64,000 nucleotides of DNA from Lonicera japonica (Eukaryota > Streptophyta > Magnoliopsida > Dipsacales > Caprifoliaceae), in contig CM038468.1 of assembly GCA_021464415.1 (NCBI GenBank), forward strand, positions 36,444,969 to 36,508,968, read 5' to 3'. The notes beneath the pieces were generated by a model. It was not told where the DNA came from, searched no databases, and saw only the letters and a list, made by a program, of their open reading frames with translations. A program made the position numbers and the translations under genes. Below, piece by piece: positions 21,290-33,361 of the stretch; the first letter of the stretch is position 1, and each line of letters begins with the position of its first letter.

Positions 21290-23541
21290 AACCGAAGAAC
21301 TGAATTATTGCCCATCTGTATCTGTGAGTACAACTGCTCCCCCTGTGAGAATTTTCTTGACGATGTATAGCCCAATCCACTTTTGTGCAAATTTATCCCT
21401 CGAATCTCTGGCCGGTTCCTTGATTTCTTTCAGCTCCAAATGATCTACATGTATTCCCCTTATTTTTACCTTCTGATTAAATGCTTTAGCAACCATTTTC
21501 TGATACCCTTGCTGATGATAGGCTGCTTTTTACCGCTTTTCGTTAAGCAGTGCCAATTTTTCATAACGACTTTGAATCTAGTCCAATTCAAACACCGAGC
21601 TTTCCATTATCACCCTCAGTCAAGGGATTTCCATTTCTACTGGCAATATTGCCTCCATTCCACATGTTAACGAGAACGGTGTTGTATTTACAAAGACCCT
21701 TTCTGTAGTGCGATACCCCCATAGTGCATATGGCAATTTATCGTCCCAGTCTCACCCATTTTTTTACCATTTTACTAATCACATTTTTCATATTTTTATT
21801 TGCTGCTTCCATTGCACCATTCGTCTGAGGCTTGTAAGGGGACGATTTATGCCTTTATATTTTGTACTCTTCCATTATATCATTGGCCTCTCCCTCAAAG
21901 TGAGTTTTATTATCGGACACTATCTCATGTGGCACCCTATATTTGTAGATGATGTTTCTCCGAATGAATTTTGCCACTTTCCTTGCATCAAGCTTCGCGT
22001 ATGATTCCACTTCGATACATTTTGTAAAATAGTTGATTGGTACTAGTATGTATTCGTGCCCATTGCTTGCCGACCGTGATATTTTCCCGATGACGTCTAT
22101 CCCCTAAACTGAGAAAGGCCACGGAGCTGTCATAGTATACAGTTCTTTTGGGGGAAGCTTTTGAGATTTTGCATAAATCTGGCATAGGTGGCACCTTCTG
22201 ACGTGATCGTTGCAGTCGTGTTACATGGTGGTCCAATAATATCCCTGCCGAATTATTTTCTGAGCTAAGGTGTATCTACTCATGTGGGGTTCACATTCAC
22301 CCCCATGTATCTTACTCATAATGGGTTCACACTCCTATTCTTTTAAACACCGTAGGTGTAACCCATCATGGCTCCTTTTGCACAATTTTCCCAAGTAGAT
22401 GATAAATTGAGCGACTAATCTCTGGAGCGCTACTCAAGTAGACACCCTCAGCATATTTCCTTCCCTTAAAACTCTTTAAATGTCATAATACCACGTCAAC
22501 AGATCCACTACTTCCTCATCTTCACTTTCAAGGATGAGATAGTATACGGTAATCTCTCTTTACTTTATGGTTATTTGTACTGTCTTCATTTTCTCCGAGA
22601 TTTCTACCATTGATGCCAGGGTTACCAGTGCATTGGCCAAATTTTTTTGGAAGCAGGGGACATGATGGAATTTAACCCTCTTGAATTTGTTTGCTACCTC
22701 TTGCAATTGATTTAAGTAGGGAATGAATCTTATTACCCCTTTCATGAGTGTAATTTCTAGTCCCACAATGTAAGCTTCGTATTCAGCAGTATTATTGGTG
22801 TAATCGAATTGTAGTCGAAAAAACAATGGTGAGTAGACTTCGTTTGCTGAGATCAGGGGAATCCCTATCGCATAACTGCTTATGTTTGTAGCTCCGTCAA
22901 AATATAACTTCCATTCATCCTCTGCATCTGCAACCATGATTGTTTCATCTAGAAAGTTGGGTTATTTTTCTTTTTCTTCCCCATCTAACATAGGGTTTCC
23001 CGCCAAGAAATCGGCGATAATCTGCCCCTTAGTTGCCTTCTAAGTGAAGTAAATGATGTCGAACTTTAACAGTAAGAACACACATTTGGCAATACAATTA
23101 GTCAACACCGGCTTTTCGAACAAGTATTTCAACAGGTCTACCTGGGCTATGAGAGTAACAGAAAACACAAGCATATAGTGGTGCAATTTCTGAGTCGCCC
23201 AGATTAGGGTTGCACATGATCTCTCCAAAGGTGAATAATTCCTTTAATAAGGTGACAACTTCTTGCTGATATAATAAATCGCCTGCTACTTCCGTCTCTG
23301 AGCTATATGTTGGGGCAGCATGGCCCCTGCGGTAGTTTTATTTACCGTGAGATATAACAATAAAGGAAATCCAAGTTGGGGAAGGGCGAGGATTAGCGGA
23401 TTTGACAGGTATTCCTTGATTTTATCAAACACTGCTTAACACTGTTCATTTCACTAACCATCCGATGACTTCTACATAAGCACCGCGATTTATAGATTAA
23501 ACCGGGTACAAACGCTTGTTGATTCCTTCATAAACTGTGGC
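21290..23541 (-). pseudogene. Tat/Ogre-like gypsy pol remnant (element F): RNase H to integrase
   Basis: Read on the minus strand. 23541-23230 is the RT-RNase H connection (AVFDKIKEYLSNP, then QLGFPLLLYLTVN). 23228-23040 is RNase H (ERSCATLIWATQKLHHYM; KYLFEKPVLT). 22937-22560 is a second RNase H-like domain (EWKLYFDGATN; NNTAEYEAYIVGLE). 22236-21988 is the integrase zinc-binding region and start of the core (MPDLCKI; ITVGKQWARIH). 21496-21305 is the integrase C-terminus (MVAKAFNQKVKIRG; GGAVVLTDTDGQ). A double RNase H is typical of Tat-lineage elements. Multiple stops and shifts break it. The 5' half (gag, protease, most of RT) is missing; at about 23541 it meets an LTR-like block. Confidence 0.82.
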
Positions 23542-23845
23542 TGATAAAATTGGGATTTTATAAAATTGATTGATAAAATAAGTTAAAAAAATGGTTTCAG
23601 CTCATTCTAAGCCTTTGATTTTGAAAATGCGGTTTAGATATGAAATCTAGACTGATTTTGAGATAAACATCAATTTCTACATGCGATTGATCAATTGTAA
23701 CTGAGAAAATAAAGATAGATAAAAAATTAAAGCCAAAATGCTATAAAAATACCTGAAAGCCTTGAAAATAGTAGAATACTATTTTAGAGCACTGTTCCCA
23801 AAATCCCATAGCTGACTGATGTTTCAAATAGGGTCTATGCAGGTG

Positions 23846-23853
23846 TATTTATA
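23846..23853 (-). promoter_or_regulatory. TATA box of LTR-like block G
   Basis: TATAAATA on the minus strand, 33 bp from the nearest dyad, with the dyad cluster upstream in transcription order. Confidence 0.55.
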
Positions 23854-23885
23854 TCTGTATAGAATTAAATGGGCTAGGCCAGGAA

Positions 23886-24357
23886 ATGTTTGTCTGCAGA
23901 CAAACATATTAGTGTTTGTCTGATGAAAAACTTTATCTATCTTGCAACGATTTTTGCAATTCTGGCCAAACGACATATCGGATTGATCAATTTTTTTAGT
24001 ATGTTGTTACCCACGATAAAATTTATCTACGGACCAAATTTCAAATTTTTTGGACATTGGGAAGGCCTCCGTTTGATTTTTTGAGATTAACTCCCATTTT
24101 TTTAATTACTGGGAATCTAGCCATTTGATCAAGCTGATTTTTGATTACGTTCCTCCCTATGGTATTATTTAGCAACCCACATAATTTCAAGATGATCAAA
24201 AGTCGAGAAGTATCGATAGACAAAATCGGATAAATTCTATTTTGAAAAGGTTTGCCTGCGGACAAACACTCTATAGTGTTTGTCCACACGTTATGTGGAC
24301 AAACATCTAGGAATGTTTTTCTACACGACAAACACATGGTTTGTCGTGTGGACAAAC
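23886..24357. repeat. TTTGTC / GACAAA dyads of block G
   Basis: Palindromes sharing half-sites TTTGTC and GACAAA: GTTTGTCTGCAGACAAAC (perfect) centred at 23896; GTTTGCCTGCGGACAAAC at 24250-24267; perfect 12-bp arms TGTTTGTCCACA / TGTGGACAAACA at 24277-24305 with a 5-nt spacer; a degenerate copy near 24314-24334; GTTTGTC-GTGTG-GACAAAC at 24339-24357. Spacings in the right cluster are about 33, 33 and 24 bp. A degraded copy is near 23912-23933. Confidence 0.75.
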
Positions 24358-24767
24358 ACTTTATTAAGGTGTTTGTTTGTAGGCATTTTTCGTAATTTTT
24401 ATCAAACGGCTTATCTGATCAAATTGATTTTTTAGCATGTTATTAACCTTAATACGACCTGTCTACTGAACAAATTTGAGCTCATTTGGACTTCGTAAAG
24501 GTCCCCTTTTGATTACACGAAGTTAAGTCTGGGTTTTTTGAATTCCCGGTAATCCAGTAATTGGATCGAGCTGATTTTTGGGTATGTTTCTCCTGATGGT
24601 ATTGTATAATAACCCTAAAAGTTTGAGAATGACAAGAATTGGGGAAATCTCCTTACACAAGTGTAGACACCCCGATCTGTGACCCCCGCAAGAACCCTAA
24701 ATGACCTACGAGAACTACTGATTCGGAGTCCGGGACCCACCCGAGCACCCGAAACTACCCCGAGGGG

Positions 24768-25030
24768 GTTTGTTGCGCGACAAACCTATTTTCATGAAGG
24801 ATTGTCGCATGACATATCACATTGTCGTGCGACAATCCTGTTATGTCGCGCGACCACCCGACCAACCACTTTTTGACACATCACAGTGTCAGAACCCATC
24901 ACTTCAGCCGTTTGTCGCGCGACATACAGGTATGTCGCACGACAAACAGGCACAGTGAATTAGGAATGTCGCACGACAAACGGGTATGTCGCGCGACACT
25001 TGCCTTTTCTGGGAAAATGTCGCGCGACAA
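24768..25030. repeat. Nine TGTCGCGCGACA dyads in the D 5' LTR
   Basis: Palindromes with consensus TTTGTCGCGCGACAAA, centred near 24776, 24807, 24828, 24849, 24918, 24938, 24972, 24992 and 25024. Steps are 31, 21, 21, 69, 20, 34, 20 and 32 bp. Some are perfect 12-mers (24913-24924, 24987-24998, 25019-25030); others have one C-to-T or G-to-A change, as expected of methylated CG decay. The last copy ends 14 bp before the TATA box. Confidence 0.93.
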
Positions 25031-25044
25031 TCTTCCCCGAGCAG

Positions 25045-25052
25045 TATAAATA
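25045..25052 (+). promoter_or_regulatory. TATA box of D 5' LTR
   Basis: TATAAATA in a GCAG...GGCC context directly after the dyad array. The same box is at 35242-35249 in the 3' LTR. Confidence 0.8.
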
Positions 25053-26219
25053 GGCCAACACCCCCAAGGGTTCAAGACAGCAACTTGAATCTGGAAATTC
25101 TGAGTTTTAGTCTGATTTCATTATCAAGCGTTCTATATTATTGTCTTATCTCTGGAGAATTATCGGATCTATTCTCGACACTCGACGTGTCCCTTCTCTG
25201 GAATCGAATTCTCGGAAATATCTGAAGAAGGAAAAGATTATTATCGCCGAAAATCTCTCTGCTGGATTATATTTTCTTTCTTATTATTATTATTCTCGTC
25301 GGGAAGGTAAAGAAAGTCTCTTCTAGTATTTAAACATTAAATATCTGTGTACTTGTTTTATTTCCTTCGTTTTGTCCACGTTTTATTTGAATAAACTTAT
25401 TGCCAAGTTACAAATAGTCTATCGTTTTCAAAACAAAAGGCCCTGATAAAACTATTTGTAAAACCAGAAGAGTAAGAATATTACTATCCGGATAAAATCC
25501 TGTTTTCAAACCCGGACCGGTAAAACTTACTTAGGAAAATAAATACCCAATATATCCTATCTGTTTCATAGATTGTGATACGTCCGGTAAAACTCCCCTC
25601 AAGAGTTCCAATTCCATATCGAAATTAGTTCCATCATAAGATCCGCACTTTTACAAAACTCGAGAAAACCGTCATTATCCGAGAAATAATACGGGAAACT
25701 CCATTTCTAAAGAAAACAACTCTTGTCACTTGTATTTGCATTTCTCAAAACGAAACATCGGATCTTGGAACACAAAGGTTTTCTATCCCTTTCCCGTTTT
25801 TCCCAAAAATTAGGGTTTTCGCTCAGAAAGTAGTAGGCTATCAGTAAAAGCATCCAAGTTTTTCAACATAGAATAAACATATAAAGACCACTAGAGACCG
25901 AAAGGGCGGAATGGGTGCTTAACACCTTCCCAAACCGTAATATAGTTTCCAAACCCTATAGAATCCTGGTTTCGTAGACAAACGTGTAAAGAAAGGCTTA
26001 AAACATTTCCTCTTACACAACCATTTTGTACGTTTTCTCGTAAAACGTACTGGTGACTCTGAACAAACCCCTTTGCATCTAGAAATAGAACATAGGGACA
26101 CATGATATGAATCAAAAGAGACACTCCAGCAAATGGAACAAAGGAATCCTTTCCGACGTTTCAGACGCCCTACCGAACGGGGACGAGACCCGGGGGGTCG
26201 CATTTGCGGATTCTCACAG

Positions 26220-26237
26220 TGGCGACTCCGCTGGGGA
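26220..26237 (+). other. Primer binding site of element D
   Basis: TGGCGACTCCGCTGGGGA, one base after the LTR, is a typical plant gypsy (Tat-type) PBS. The tRNA species was not verified. Confidence 0.8.
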
Positions 26238-26474
26238 TACTAGAAAACTAGACTCTTATATGTGGACTTTTGTTTATCTGTTAAATACTTTCTTTTACTA
26301 CTTTCCCTACTTATGTTAATTGATTGAGAAGAAACTTTTTTTCTGAAAAAGGGAGTTTTTCAAAAATACATAATCAAGATAATGATATTTGTAAACCCAA
26401 CCTTTTTCGCACGCACTATCACAAATCATGCATTGGTTCTACGAGTGTGAATTTACCCCAAATCCTCGAAAGTA
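26238..26474. other. D leader, no gene
   Basis: AT-rich leader after the primer site. No coding frame. The junction with nested element E lies between here and about 26640. Confidence 0.5.
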
Positions 26475-28664
26475 TTATAAGTGAGTAGGGAGTTGGCTTG
26501 CTTGGGCCAACATAAACCGAAAGCATTTACTTCCACTCTCCTTGGCCAAGTATGCCCCCGAGGTATATCGAGTGACGAGAACACTCACGTACCCGGGAAG
26601 TATATCAAAAGGCTCTTTCACGTACCCGCCCCTGGGGTATATCGCAATTGAATCCGCTAATTGAATCGTCACTTTGGTGGGTTTCAACTCTCGTAACCCC
26701 AATTGTTTGTACACCGAAAAAGGAAGTACATTAACACTAGCTCCCAAATCAAGTAAAGCATTTTTTATACGACAATTGCCAATTAAACATGAAATTGTTG
26801 GGCAACCGGGATCTTTAAATTTTGGAATGTGAATGCCTTGCATGATTGAGCTCACTTGCTCCGTCATAAACGCCTTTTTCTTAACATTCAACCTTCTTTT
26901 GGTGGTACACAAATCCTTGAGAAATTTAGCATATGAAGGTATTTGCTTGACCGCATCAAGTAAAGGAATGTTGATCTTGACTTGCCTAAACACATCAAGA
27001 ATTCCGGCATTTCGGGTTTCCTTGAAAGGTTGAGATAACCTCTCCGGAAAAGGAATTTTGACACTATTCTTGATTTTCTCCAAATCCTCTTTTCCAACTT
27101 TCTCTTCTTCCCTCATTCTCTCTTCTAAGGTGATCTCCTCAACTTGACTTGACTCGGCTATGTCCACCGGCTTTTTGGCCTTAGGAACTATAGTTTTGTC
27201 AATCTTTTTCCCACTCCTAAGGACGGTGATGGATTTCAACTCCTCAACAAGTTCACTTGACTCACCCTCATTGATCAATAACGCTTGGCCTCGAGGGTTA
27301 GCTAAGGGTTGAGATGGAAATTTCCCTTTTTCTTGAATGGACAATGCGGTGGTGAGTTTGGACATTTGGGTTTTCAAATCACTAACCTCTCTATTGGTCT
27401 TATCTATAAATTGCCGCAAAAGAGACTCCAAATTTGAATTTGGGTTTGGGTTAGTTTGGCCAAAAGAGTTGTTTTGGGGTGGAGGTGGTCTTTGTTGGTA
27501 GGAATTTGAATTTGCATTCGAATTTTGATGAGCATTTTGGTTTCCCCCCCAACTAAAGTTAGGATGATTTCTCCACCCTTCATTATACCTTTGAGAATAT
27601 GGATCATTGTGTGGCCTAGGGTATGAGTTCATAGCATTGGCTTGTGAGGGACTTTGAAGGACCTTTTTGAAGGCCGGAATTGTGTGACATTCTTCCGTGG
27701 AATGTCCCACCTTCTCACAAATGACACAAACGGTGCTAGTACCTACACTACCTTCTCTCATTTTACTAGACTCCATGGCTTCGACTTTCTTTGACAATTG
27801 AATAAATTTTAACTCAATGTCATCACCTTTAGACAATTGGTACAAACCCCCTCTCTCGGAAACTTTACCCTTAACCTCGTCCTTGTAGGTGTTCCAATTT
27901 TGGGCACCTTCGGCTATTTCATCAAAGTACAACAAAGCTTCCTCCGGACTTTTGCTCAAAAAATTTCCATTACACATCGTTTCCACAAACGTGCGCATGG
28001 AGGGAGTGAGTGATTCGTAAAAATAGCTCACAATACTCCATGTCTCATGTCCATGACGGGGGCAAGAATTCAAAAGTTCTTTATATCTTTCCCAACACTT
28101 ATAAAAACTTTCATTTTCTTTAGGAGAAAAATTTGAAATTTGCCTTCTCAAAGCATTGGTTCGATGAACGGGAAAGAATTTCTTTAAAAATTCGGTTTGT
28201 AATTCTTGCCAAGTTCAAATGGAATTGGGACGTAGAGAATTGAGCCATATTTTGCCTTTGTCCTTTAAAGAGAATGGAAAAAGTTTTAACCTCATTACTT
28301 CCTCATTTGTGTTAGCTTCTATAAAAGTAGAGCAAACTTCCTCAAAATCTTTTAAATGCAAGTAAGGGTTTTCGGAATCCATACCATGAAATGATGGTAT
28401 ATGTTGCAACATGCCCGGTTTGAGAGTAAATGTTCCGGCTTGACCCGCGGGAATGACAATGCAAGAGTTTGAAGTGCCTCGAGGAGGTTGAAGGTAATCT
28501 CGCATTGTGCGGACCGGACGATTATGATCATTGTTCTCTCCGGCATTTGACTCATTGTCCTCGTTATCCATCTCGGATGGAGGAGGTGATGGAGAACGAT
28601 GCCTTGGTGGTGGTTGGCCTCTTGGTGCACTTATACGAAGATCAATGTACAAGTCCCCGAGCAT
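26475..28664 (-). pseudogene. Athila-like gag-protease (element E), 3' truncated
   Basis: Minus strand, one continuous frame from 28664 with a single in-frame stop (TGA, 28212-28214). Gag has the gypsy Retrotrans_gag block (SENPYLHLKDFEEVCSTFIE; LKLFPFSLKDKGKIWLNSL; FYKCWERYKELLNSCPRHG). A single CCHC-like knuckle reads CVICEKVGHSTEEC. A Q/N-rich linker follows, then an aspartic protease (ALLDLGASVNVLPFSVY) near 26770. After about 26640 the frame leaves the protease consensus and runs into sequence unlike pol, so RT, RNase H, integrase and the 3' LTR are missing. Gag would package the element's RNA; with one stop it is nearly intact, the best preserved gypsy gag here. Confidence 0.85.
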
Positions 28665-28804
28665 AAGCTCGGGAAGGTGATCTTAAAGAAAATTGCCACC
28701 TATAAAAGAAGAAAATAATAAGCAAGAAAAACTTATTCACAAAAGGAGAAAATATACTTACAAAGCGGATTTTTGTACAAAACTCGTAATCCGTCTTTCG
28801 TCGT

Positions 28805-28823
28805 ATCCCCGGCAACGGCGCCA
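28805..28823 (-). other. Primer binding site of element E
   Basis: On the minus strand TGGCGCCGTTGCCGGGG, matching the tRNA-Asp-type PBS of Athila/Tat gypsy elements, six bases after the LTR end. Confidence 0.85.
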
Positions 28824-28829
28824 AAAACT

Positions 28830-30771
28830 TGACGCGCCCAAAAATACTTCCGCGCTTAGGAACCCAAGTGTAGGTCGTCAAGTTATAATACTTAGTAAGT
28901 CCAAGTGTCGAACCACAAGGATAGTCGGAAAGACGATGTGGTGATTACGAGTCCAAGGCTTTGTTCAAGAGAATTTGTTTGGTTGATTTTAGTTGTTGAT
29001 TTTAAAGTCTTGCAATAAAAATTAAAGTGATGTATCAATTGATAAGAAAAGGCTAAGGCATTATAGAATTCATTTGCTTTGCAATGTTATGTAAAATTAA
29101 TCTCATTCAAAATTCTCAATGCAATTCCTAAGTGTTGAGTACCTTACACTTTTCTAAGCAAAAGGGTGTGAAGCAAGAGCAACCCATTCCCATATAAATG
29201 CCATATAAAGAAAGGGTGTAAGTAAAGCTCAACACAAATGTATCTCTCATTTTTATCTTGTAACAAAGGGTGTGAAGCAAGTGCAACCCATTCCCATATA
29301 ATGTCCAACCAAGATGCAAACTTGAGATACACCAAAAGAAAAGGCATAAAATTAAACTAGGCATTGAGAATTCATTGTTAGCTTCCCCTAGGCAATTGAC
29401 TTGATTATGAAAATGGCCAACTAAAAAGTTTAGCACAATAAATCATAACATTTCATTTGTCTAAGATTGGGAGGTCTAGGTGGAGATTAAATCATCCGAT
29501 TTAGACACATTTGATAAATACAAATTGAATCCTTAAGGTGATTAGTGTAGTTGATTATGGCATAAACTTAAGAGATCCTCCTTGGCAACACTCTAACTAA
29601 GAAAATATTGAGTCTCAAAATCACATAAAGTGTAGAAAGCACTCAACATATCATTAAAGCATTCAAGGATTGGAATCTCAAATTTATGGTATTTCTATGA
29701 ATATTCAAAGACTAAACATGCTTGGCAATGTAAAGTATCTCAATCATAGAAGGAATGGACATAGGCTAATAAGAAATACACAAATGTATCATCTCCTCAT
29801 TAATGCTTGAGATCTATGTATACAAGGCATACAAAGTCTAATCACCTTATGAGGATTATCTTACTAGCTTATGAATGGTTGATTGAATGGAGAAGATGAA
29901 GGATTCAACAAGTATTTAACAATACTAACAATGGAATGAGAAACAAACTTACATAATTAATGCAATGCAAACTTCATCTTCTAGCCTTAGCAATGAAACT
30001 ACTCCATGATAGTTGTATAAACAAAAACCATTAAAGTGATCTCCATTTCTCTCAAGAGTTTCTCTAACTAGATTTCTTACAAAAGTGATAGATAGAGAGA
30101 AAGTGCAGGAAAATTTCTTATATTACTTGAATCTAGATCTAGAAAAATTGCCTCCTTTACATGAGGGACAAAGAGCAAATAAATAATGGGAGAGCAATGC
30201 CCAAAAATGGGTATTCTAGTACACTTTTCTAAAGAACCCAATGGGTAAGCACCTCATCCTATCTAGAAATAGAAATTCCAGCACTTTTGGTGAGTTTCAA
30301 TGCATAAAAAGGGGAGAAAAACTGCTTTTGGGTGCTGTCCTTTGAGATCTGGGAGGTCTCTGATCGATCAGAGGCTTCTCTGATCGATCAGATGGGAGAT
30401 TTTGGCTCAAAAGGTGGGCTCTGATCGATCAGAGCACCCTCTGATCGATCAGAGGGCATGTTCTGCACTAAAAGGTGGCCTCTGATCAATCAGAGGCTCC
30501 TCTGATTGATCAGAGGACACTTCGGGAGACTTTTTTTCTTCTCTTTTGGCTTCTATCTCTCTTGTACGCTTCCCAAAGCTCTCCAACTTGCTTCCATAGC
30601 CTGAAGGTACACTCAAGACACTAGAAAAGGCTACTTTGAGCCATGTTAAAGCAATTCTTGATATTTGAGTGTGTGCACAAGAAGTGGATTAATTTAATTA
30701 AACTAGGCTAAGATAAACGCGATAAACACAATCAAAAGAGCGTTAGCGACTACAAAATTACGCGTTTATCA
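28830..30771 (-). repeat. 5' LTR of element E (1942 bp)
   Basis: On the minus strand it runs from TGATAAACGCG (30771) to GGGCGCGTCA (28830), followed by the primer site and gag. It shares its end sequences and layout with the solo LTR at 6463-8100. Six TGATCGATCA-type palindromes lie 255-414 bp inside its 5' end. No TATA box was clearly identified. Confidence 0.85.
30358..30516. repeat. Six palindromes in three 61-bp units (E LTR)
   Basis: Palindromes with core TGATCGATCA centred near 30365, 30385, 30426, 30446, 30487 and 30507: strict alternation of 20 and 41 bp, i.e. three 61-bp units of two palindromes. The longest perfect one is CCCTCTGATCGATCAGAGGG (30437-30456). The last pair has a single central change (TGATCAATCA; TGATTGATCA). 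Confidence 0.93.
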
Positions 30772-31746
30772 GCAAGGTCTTGCCAAAAAGGAGGGAGCCT
30801 GAAGCCTTAACCGTTCATACACCTGCGCTGCATATAAGATCGAGTCGAGTTAAAACACTTGTCAAACCGCCGTAGGGGATGTACCACCTTACGGCTTACT
30901 TTTCGACACCCTTCTAAAATTCGAGGCTCTTCTCGGCAATTTTTAGTGGTTCTTTTGGCAAAAATCGAGTCACATCACAGTCTTCCTTCATCTTCGCCAC
31001 GTGGTTTCGTCTACAGTCGTGAAGCGACGACAGACTGGAAGGTTGGGCCGGTCGAGATCACACCGAAAGACTAGTAAGACCAAGCACACCTGAAATAGCC
31101 GATGAACGCGAGAATCGAGAGATAGATCAGAGCCTAGCCGAGGCATCATCAGTTCAGCCAACCCTAGCCGAAATGCACTGTTTACTCATGACCGTCAGCA
31201 GGGATCTGACAAACCTCACAAACGAGCAATAGGGTACCCGAATCTGAGTAGAAGAATTTTCAGCCGAACGAACTGCACCACCGGGGTTTGATCGACTACC
31301 ACCGAATCGAGATCCGAACCATGTCGCCAGGCGCGTGACTAAAACCGCCCGAGGAATCGTATCACCAGAACTCCGTCGCTCTGGAAACCATCCTAAAGCA
31401 CCGACAATGCCCTCTGCCGTCAGACGCAAGGGAACGTCAATCTGTATAGGGATCCCCCTGAAGGAATCCCGGTCAAAGCAAATAGATCGAGGGGGTTCAT
31501 CGTCATCTCCCCCCAGCTCCAGTGAAAGGTATGGGTGGTGTCCCACTAGTGGCAGGCCAGAGCTGACACCAACACAGCTGCCCTAGATACTCGCTCCGGA
31601 AGGGCATCAAAGAGGGGACAAAAGGAGTCGCAAGAAGCAACTCCTGGACAGGGGCCGGTGCCTGTCGCCATTCTAAAGAGATGGTGTTGGGAGAACCCCA
31701 ACCGCGGCCAACCCACTGTGGACAAAAGGAACGAGTACAGGATTAG
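30772..31746 (+). pseudogene. GC-rich internal part of D, possible gag remnant
   Basis: Unusually GC-rich for the window. One frame shows coding-like stretches with stops: near 31125-31230 an amphipathic segment (LAEMHCLLMTVSRDLTNLTN) and 31335-31586, rich in R, S and P. This would suit the N-terminal region of a degraded gypsy gag, but no zinc knuckle or conserved gag block was found. Function not established. Confidence 0.35.
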
Positions 31747-32860
31747 GAGGGTATTTTGGTGTAATTATGAGAGATATAGGGTTATAGGGGTAATTTATGT
31801 AATTTTTCAAACCTGAGGGTACTTTGGTGTAATTATGAGAGATATAGGGTTATAAGGGTAATTTATGTAATTTTCCAAAACCTGAGGGTATTTTGGTGTA
31901 ATTATGAAAGTTATAGGGATATGAGGGTAAATTATGTAATTTTCCAAAACTTGAGGGTACTTTGTTGTAATTATGAGAGATATAGGGTTATAAGGGTAAA
32001 TTATGTAATTTTCCAAAACCTGAGGGTACTTTGGTGTAATTATGAGAGATATAGGGTTATAAGGGTAATTTATGTAATTTTCCAAAACATGAGGGTACTT
32101 TGGTGTAATTATGAGAGTTATATGGATATAAGGGTAATTTATGTAATTTTTCAAAACCTGAGGGTACTTTGGTGTAATTATGAGAGATATAGGGTTATAA
32201 GGGTAATTTATGTAATTTTCCAAAACCTGAGGGTACTTTGGTGTAATTATGAGAGTTATATGGATATAAGGGTAATTTATGTAATTTTCCAAAACCTGAG
32301 GGTACTTTGGTGTAATTATGAGAGATATAGGGATATGAGGGTAAATTATGTAATTTTCCAAAACCTGAGGGTACTTTGGTGTAATTATGAGAGTTATATG
32401 GATATAAGGGTAATTTATGTAATTTTCCAAAACCTAAGGGTATTTTGGTGTAATTATGAGAGATATAGGGATATGAGAGTAAATTATGTAATTTTTCAAA
32501 CCTGAGGGTACTTTGGTGTAATTATGAGAGATATAGGGTTATAAGGGTAATTTATGTAATTTTCCAAAACCTAAGGGTACTTTGGTGTAATTATGAGAGT
32601 TATATGTATATAAGGGTAAATTATGTAAACTTCCAAAACCTGAGGGTACTTTAGTGTAATTATGAGAGATATAGGGTTATAAGGGTAAATTATGTAATTT
32701 TCAAAACCTGGGGGTATTTTTGTGTAATTATGAGAGTTATGCGGTTATAAGGGTAAATTATGTAATTTTCCAAAACCTGAGGGTATTTTGGTATGATTAT
32801 AAAAATTATAGAGTCATGGGGGTACATTATGTAGTTTCCCAAGATCTAGGAGGGTATCAC
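31747..32860. repeat. 69-bp minisatellite, about 16 copies
   Basis: Tandem units of 69 bp, each beginning near GAGGGTACTTTGGTGTAATT and containing ATAGGGTTATAAGGGTAA and TTATGTAATTTTCC. Copies differ by a few substitutions and the last ones are more diverged. Because 69 is a multiple of 3, long open frames appear on both strands as 23-residue repeats; they are by-products. It lies in the 3' part of element D, where Tat-lineage elements are known to accumulate tandem repeats. Confidence 0.93.
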
Positions 32861-32984
32861 AAGTAAAAGTATGTGTTTACTAAAATCGGATGTTATTTCT
32901 AGGCAGTCATGCATACTAACATTTGTTTAAAATACATGCAGGAAACGATAGAAATAAAAGAACAAATAAATACACGAAAGAAGA

Positions 32985-33239
32985 CATACCAGAGATCGAC
33001 GACGAATCTCGTGAGAAACAGGCTCCATCAAGAGCCAAGGAATGTCTGGAACTGGAGCAGCCCGGGTCGCATCTCGGTAAACCACAGCCCGACCACGGTC
33101 CACCCCATCCTCACCATACCAGTCGAGGTCCTCCCAATCGTCGTGATGAGGACTACACGTACCGAAGGACGCCCTGAGCATCGGTAAAATTAACCTCGTC
33201 CTTGTCACCATCCAGTCTATCAAGCTGAGCAGGATCCAT
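32985..33239 (-). pseudogene. Antisense ORF of element D, first exon-like segment
   Basis: Minus strand. ATG at 33239 opens a 28-codon frame (MDPAQLDRLDGDKDEVNFTD...) to a TAG at 33153. A shifted frame stays coding-like (WEDLDWYGEDGVDRGRAVVY) to 32990, where a good splice donor (GGTATGT) begins. TATA and dyads lie upstream (33362-33444). Its position, antisense and just inside the 3' LTR, fits the extra antisense ORF of Tat-lineage elements; compare 19864-21012. Too short and broken to assign a domain. Confidence 0.45.
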
Positions 33240-33361
33240 CTATATGTGAGTAAATAAATGAGAAAAGTTGGAAAAACGGCAAGGCTTCCGCGCTCGGGAG
33301 AAGAGAGAAAGAGAGAAAAAGAGGAAGGAGAGAATGAGGTGGAATGAGCTCAGCAGGAGGC

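Larger units (their letters stand above)
23542..24661 (-). repeat. LTR-like block G (part 1), split by element D
   Basis: Minus-strand LTR-like sequence with a TATAAATA box (23846-23853, minus) and dyads upstream of it. It resumes at 36415-36620 on the other side of the 11.75-kb insertion D. Termini on the minus strand would be TGAACACC (36620) and TTTTATCA (23542), about 1.3 kb in all. Flanks do not give a clean TSD. The near-identical dyads upstream of the ORF at 19864 suggest it is the LTR of element F, joined to it after loss of the 5' internal region. Confidence 0.5.
24662..26218 (+). repeat. 5' LTR of element D
   Basis: TGTAGACACC...TTCTCACA. U3 is about 383 bp to the TATAAATA box (25045-25052) and contains nine TGTCGCGCGACA-type dyads. 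The PBS follows after one base. Confidence 0.9.

Noticed and set aside
24768..25030. Inverted auxin-response elements (TGTC half-sites)
   Set aside because: TGTC...GACA is present, but the half-sites overlap across a 4-bp centre, unlike the 7-8 bp spacing of known ARF inverted repeats, and other dyad families here lack TGTC.
31807..32505. Open frames of about 200 codons on both strands
   Set aside because: They are the 69-bp minisatellite read in frame (23-residue repeats). No start context, no non-repeat sequence, and frames are open on both strands.
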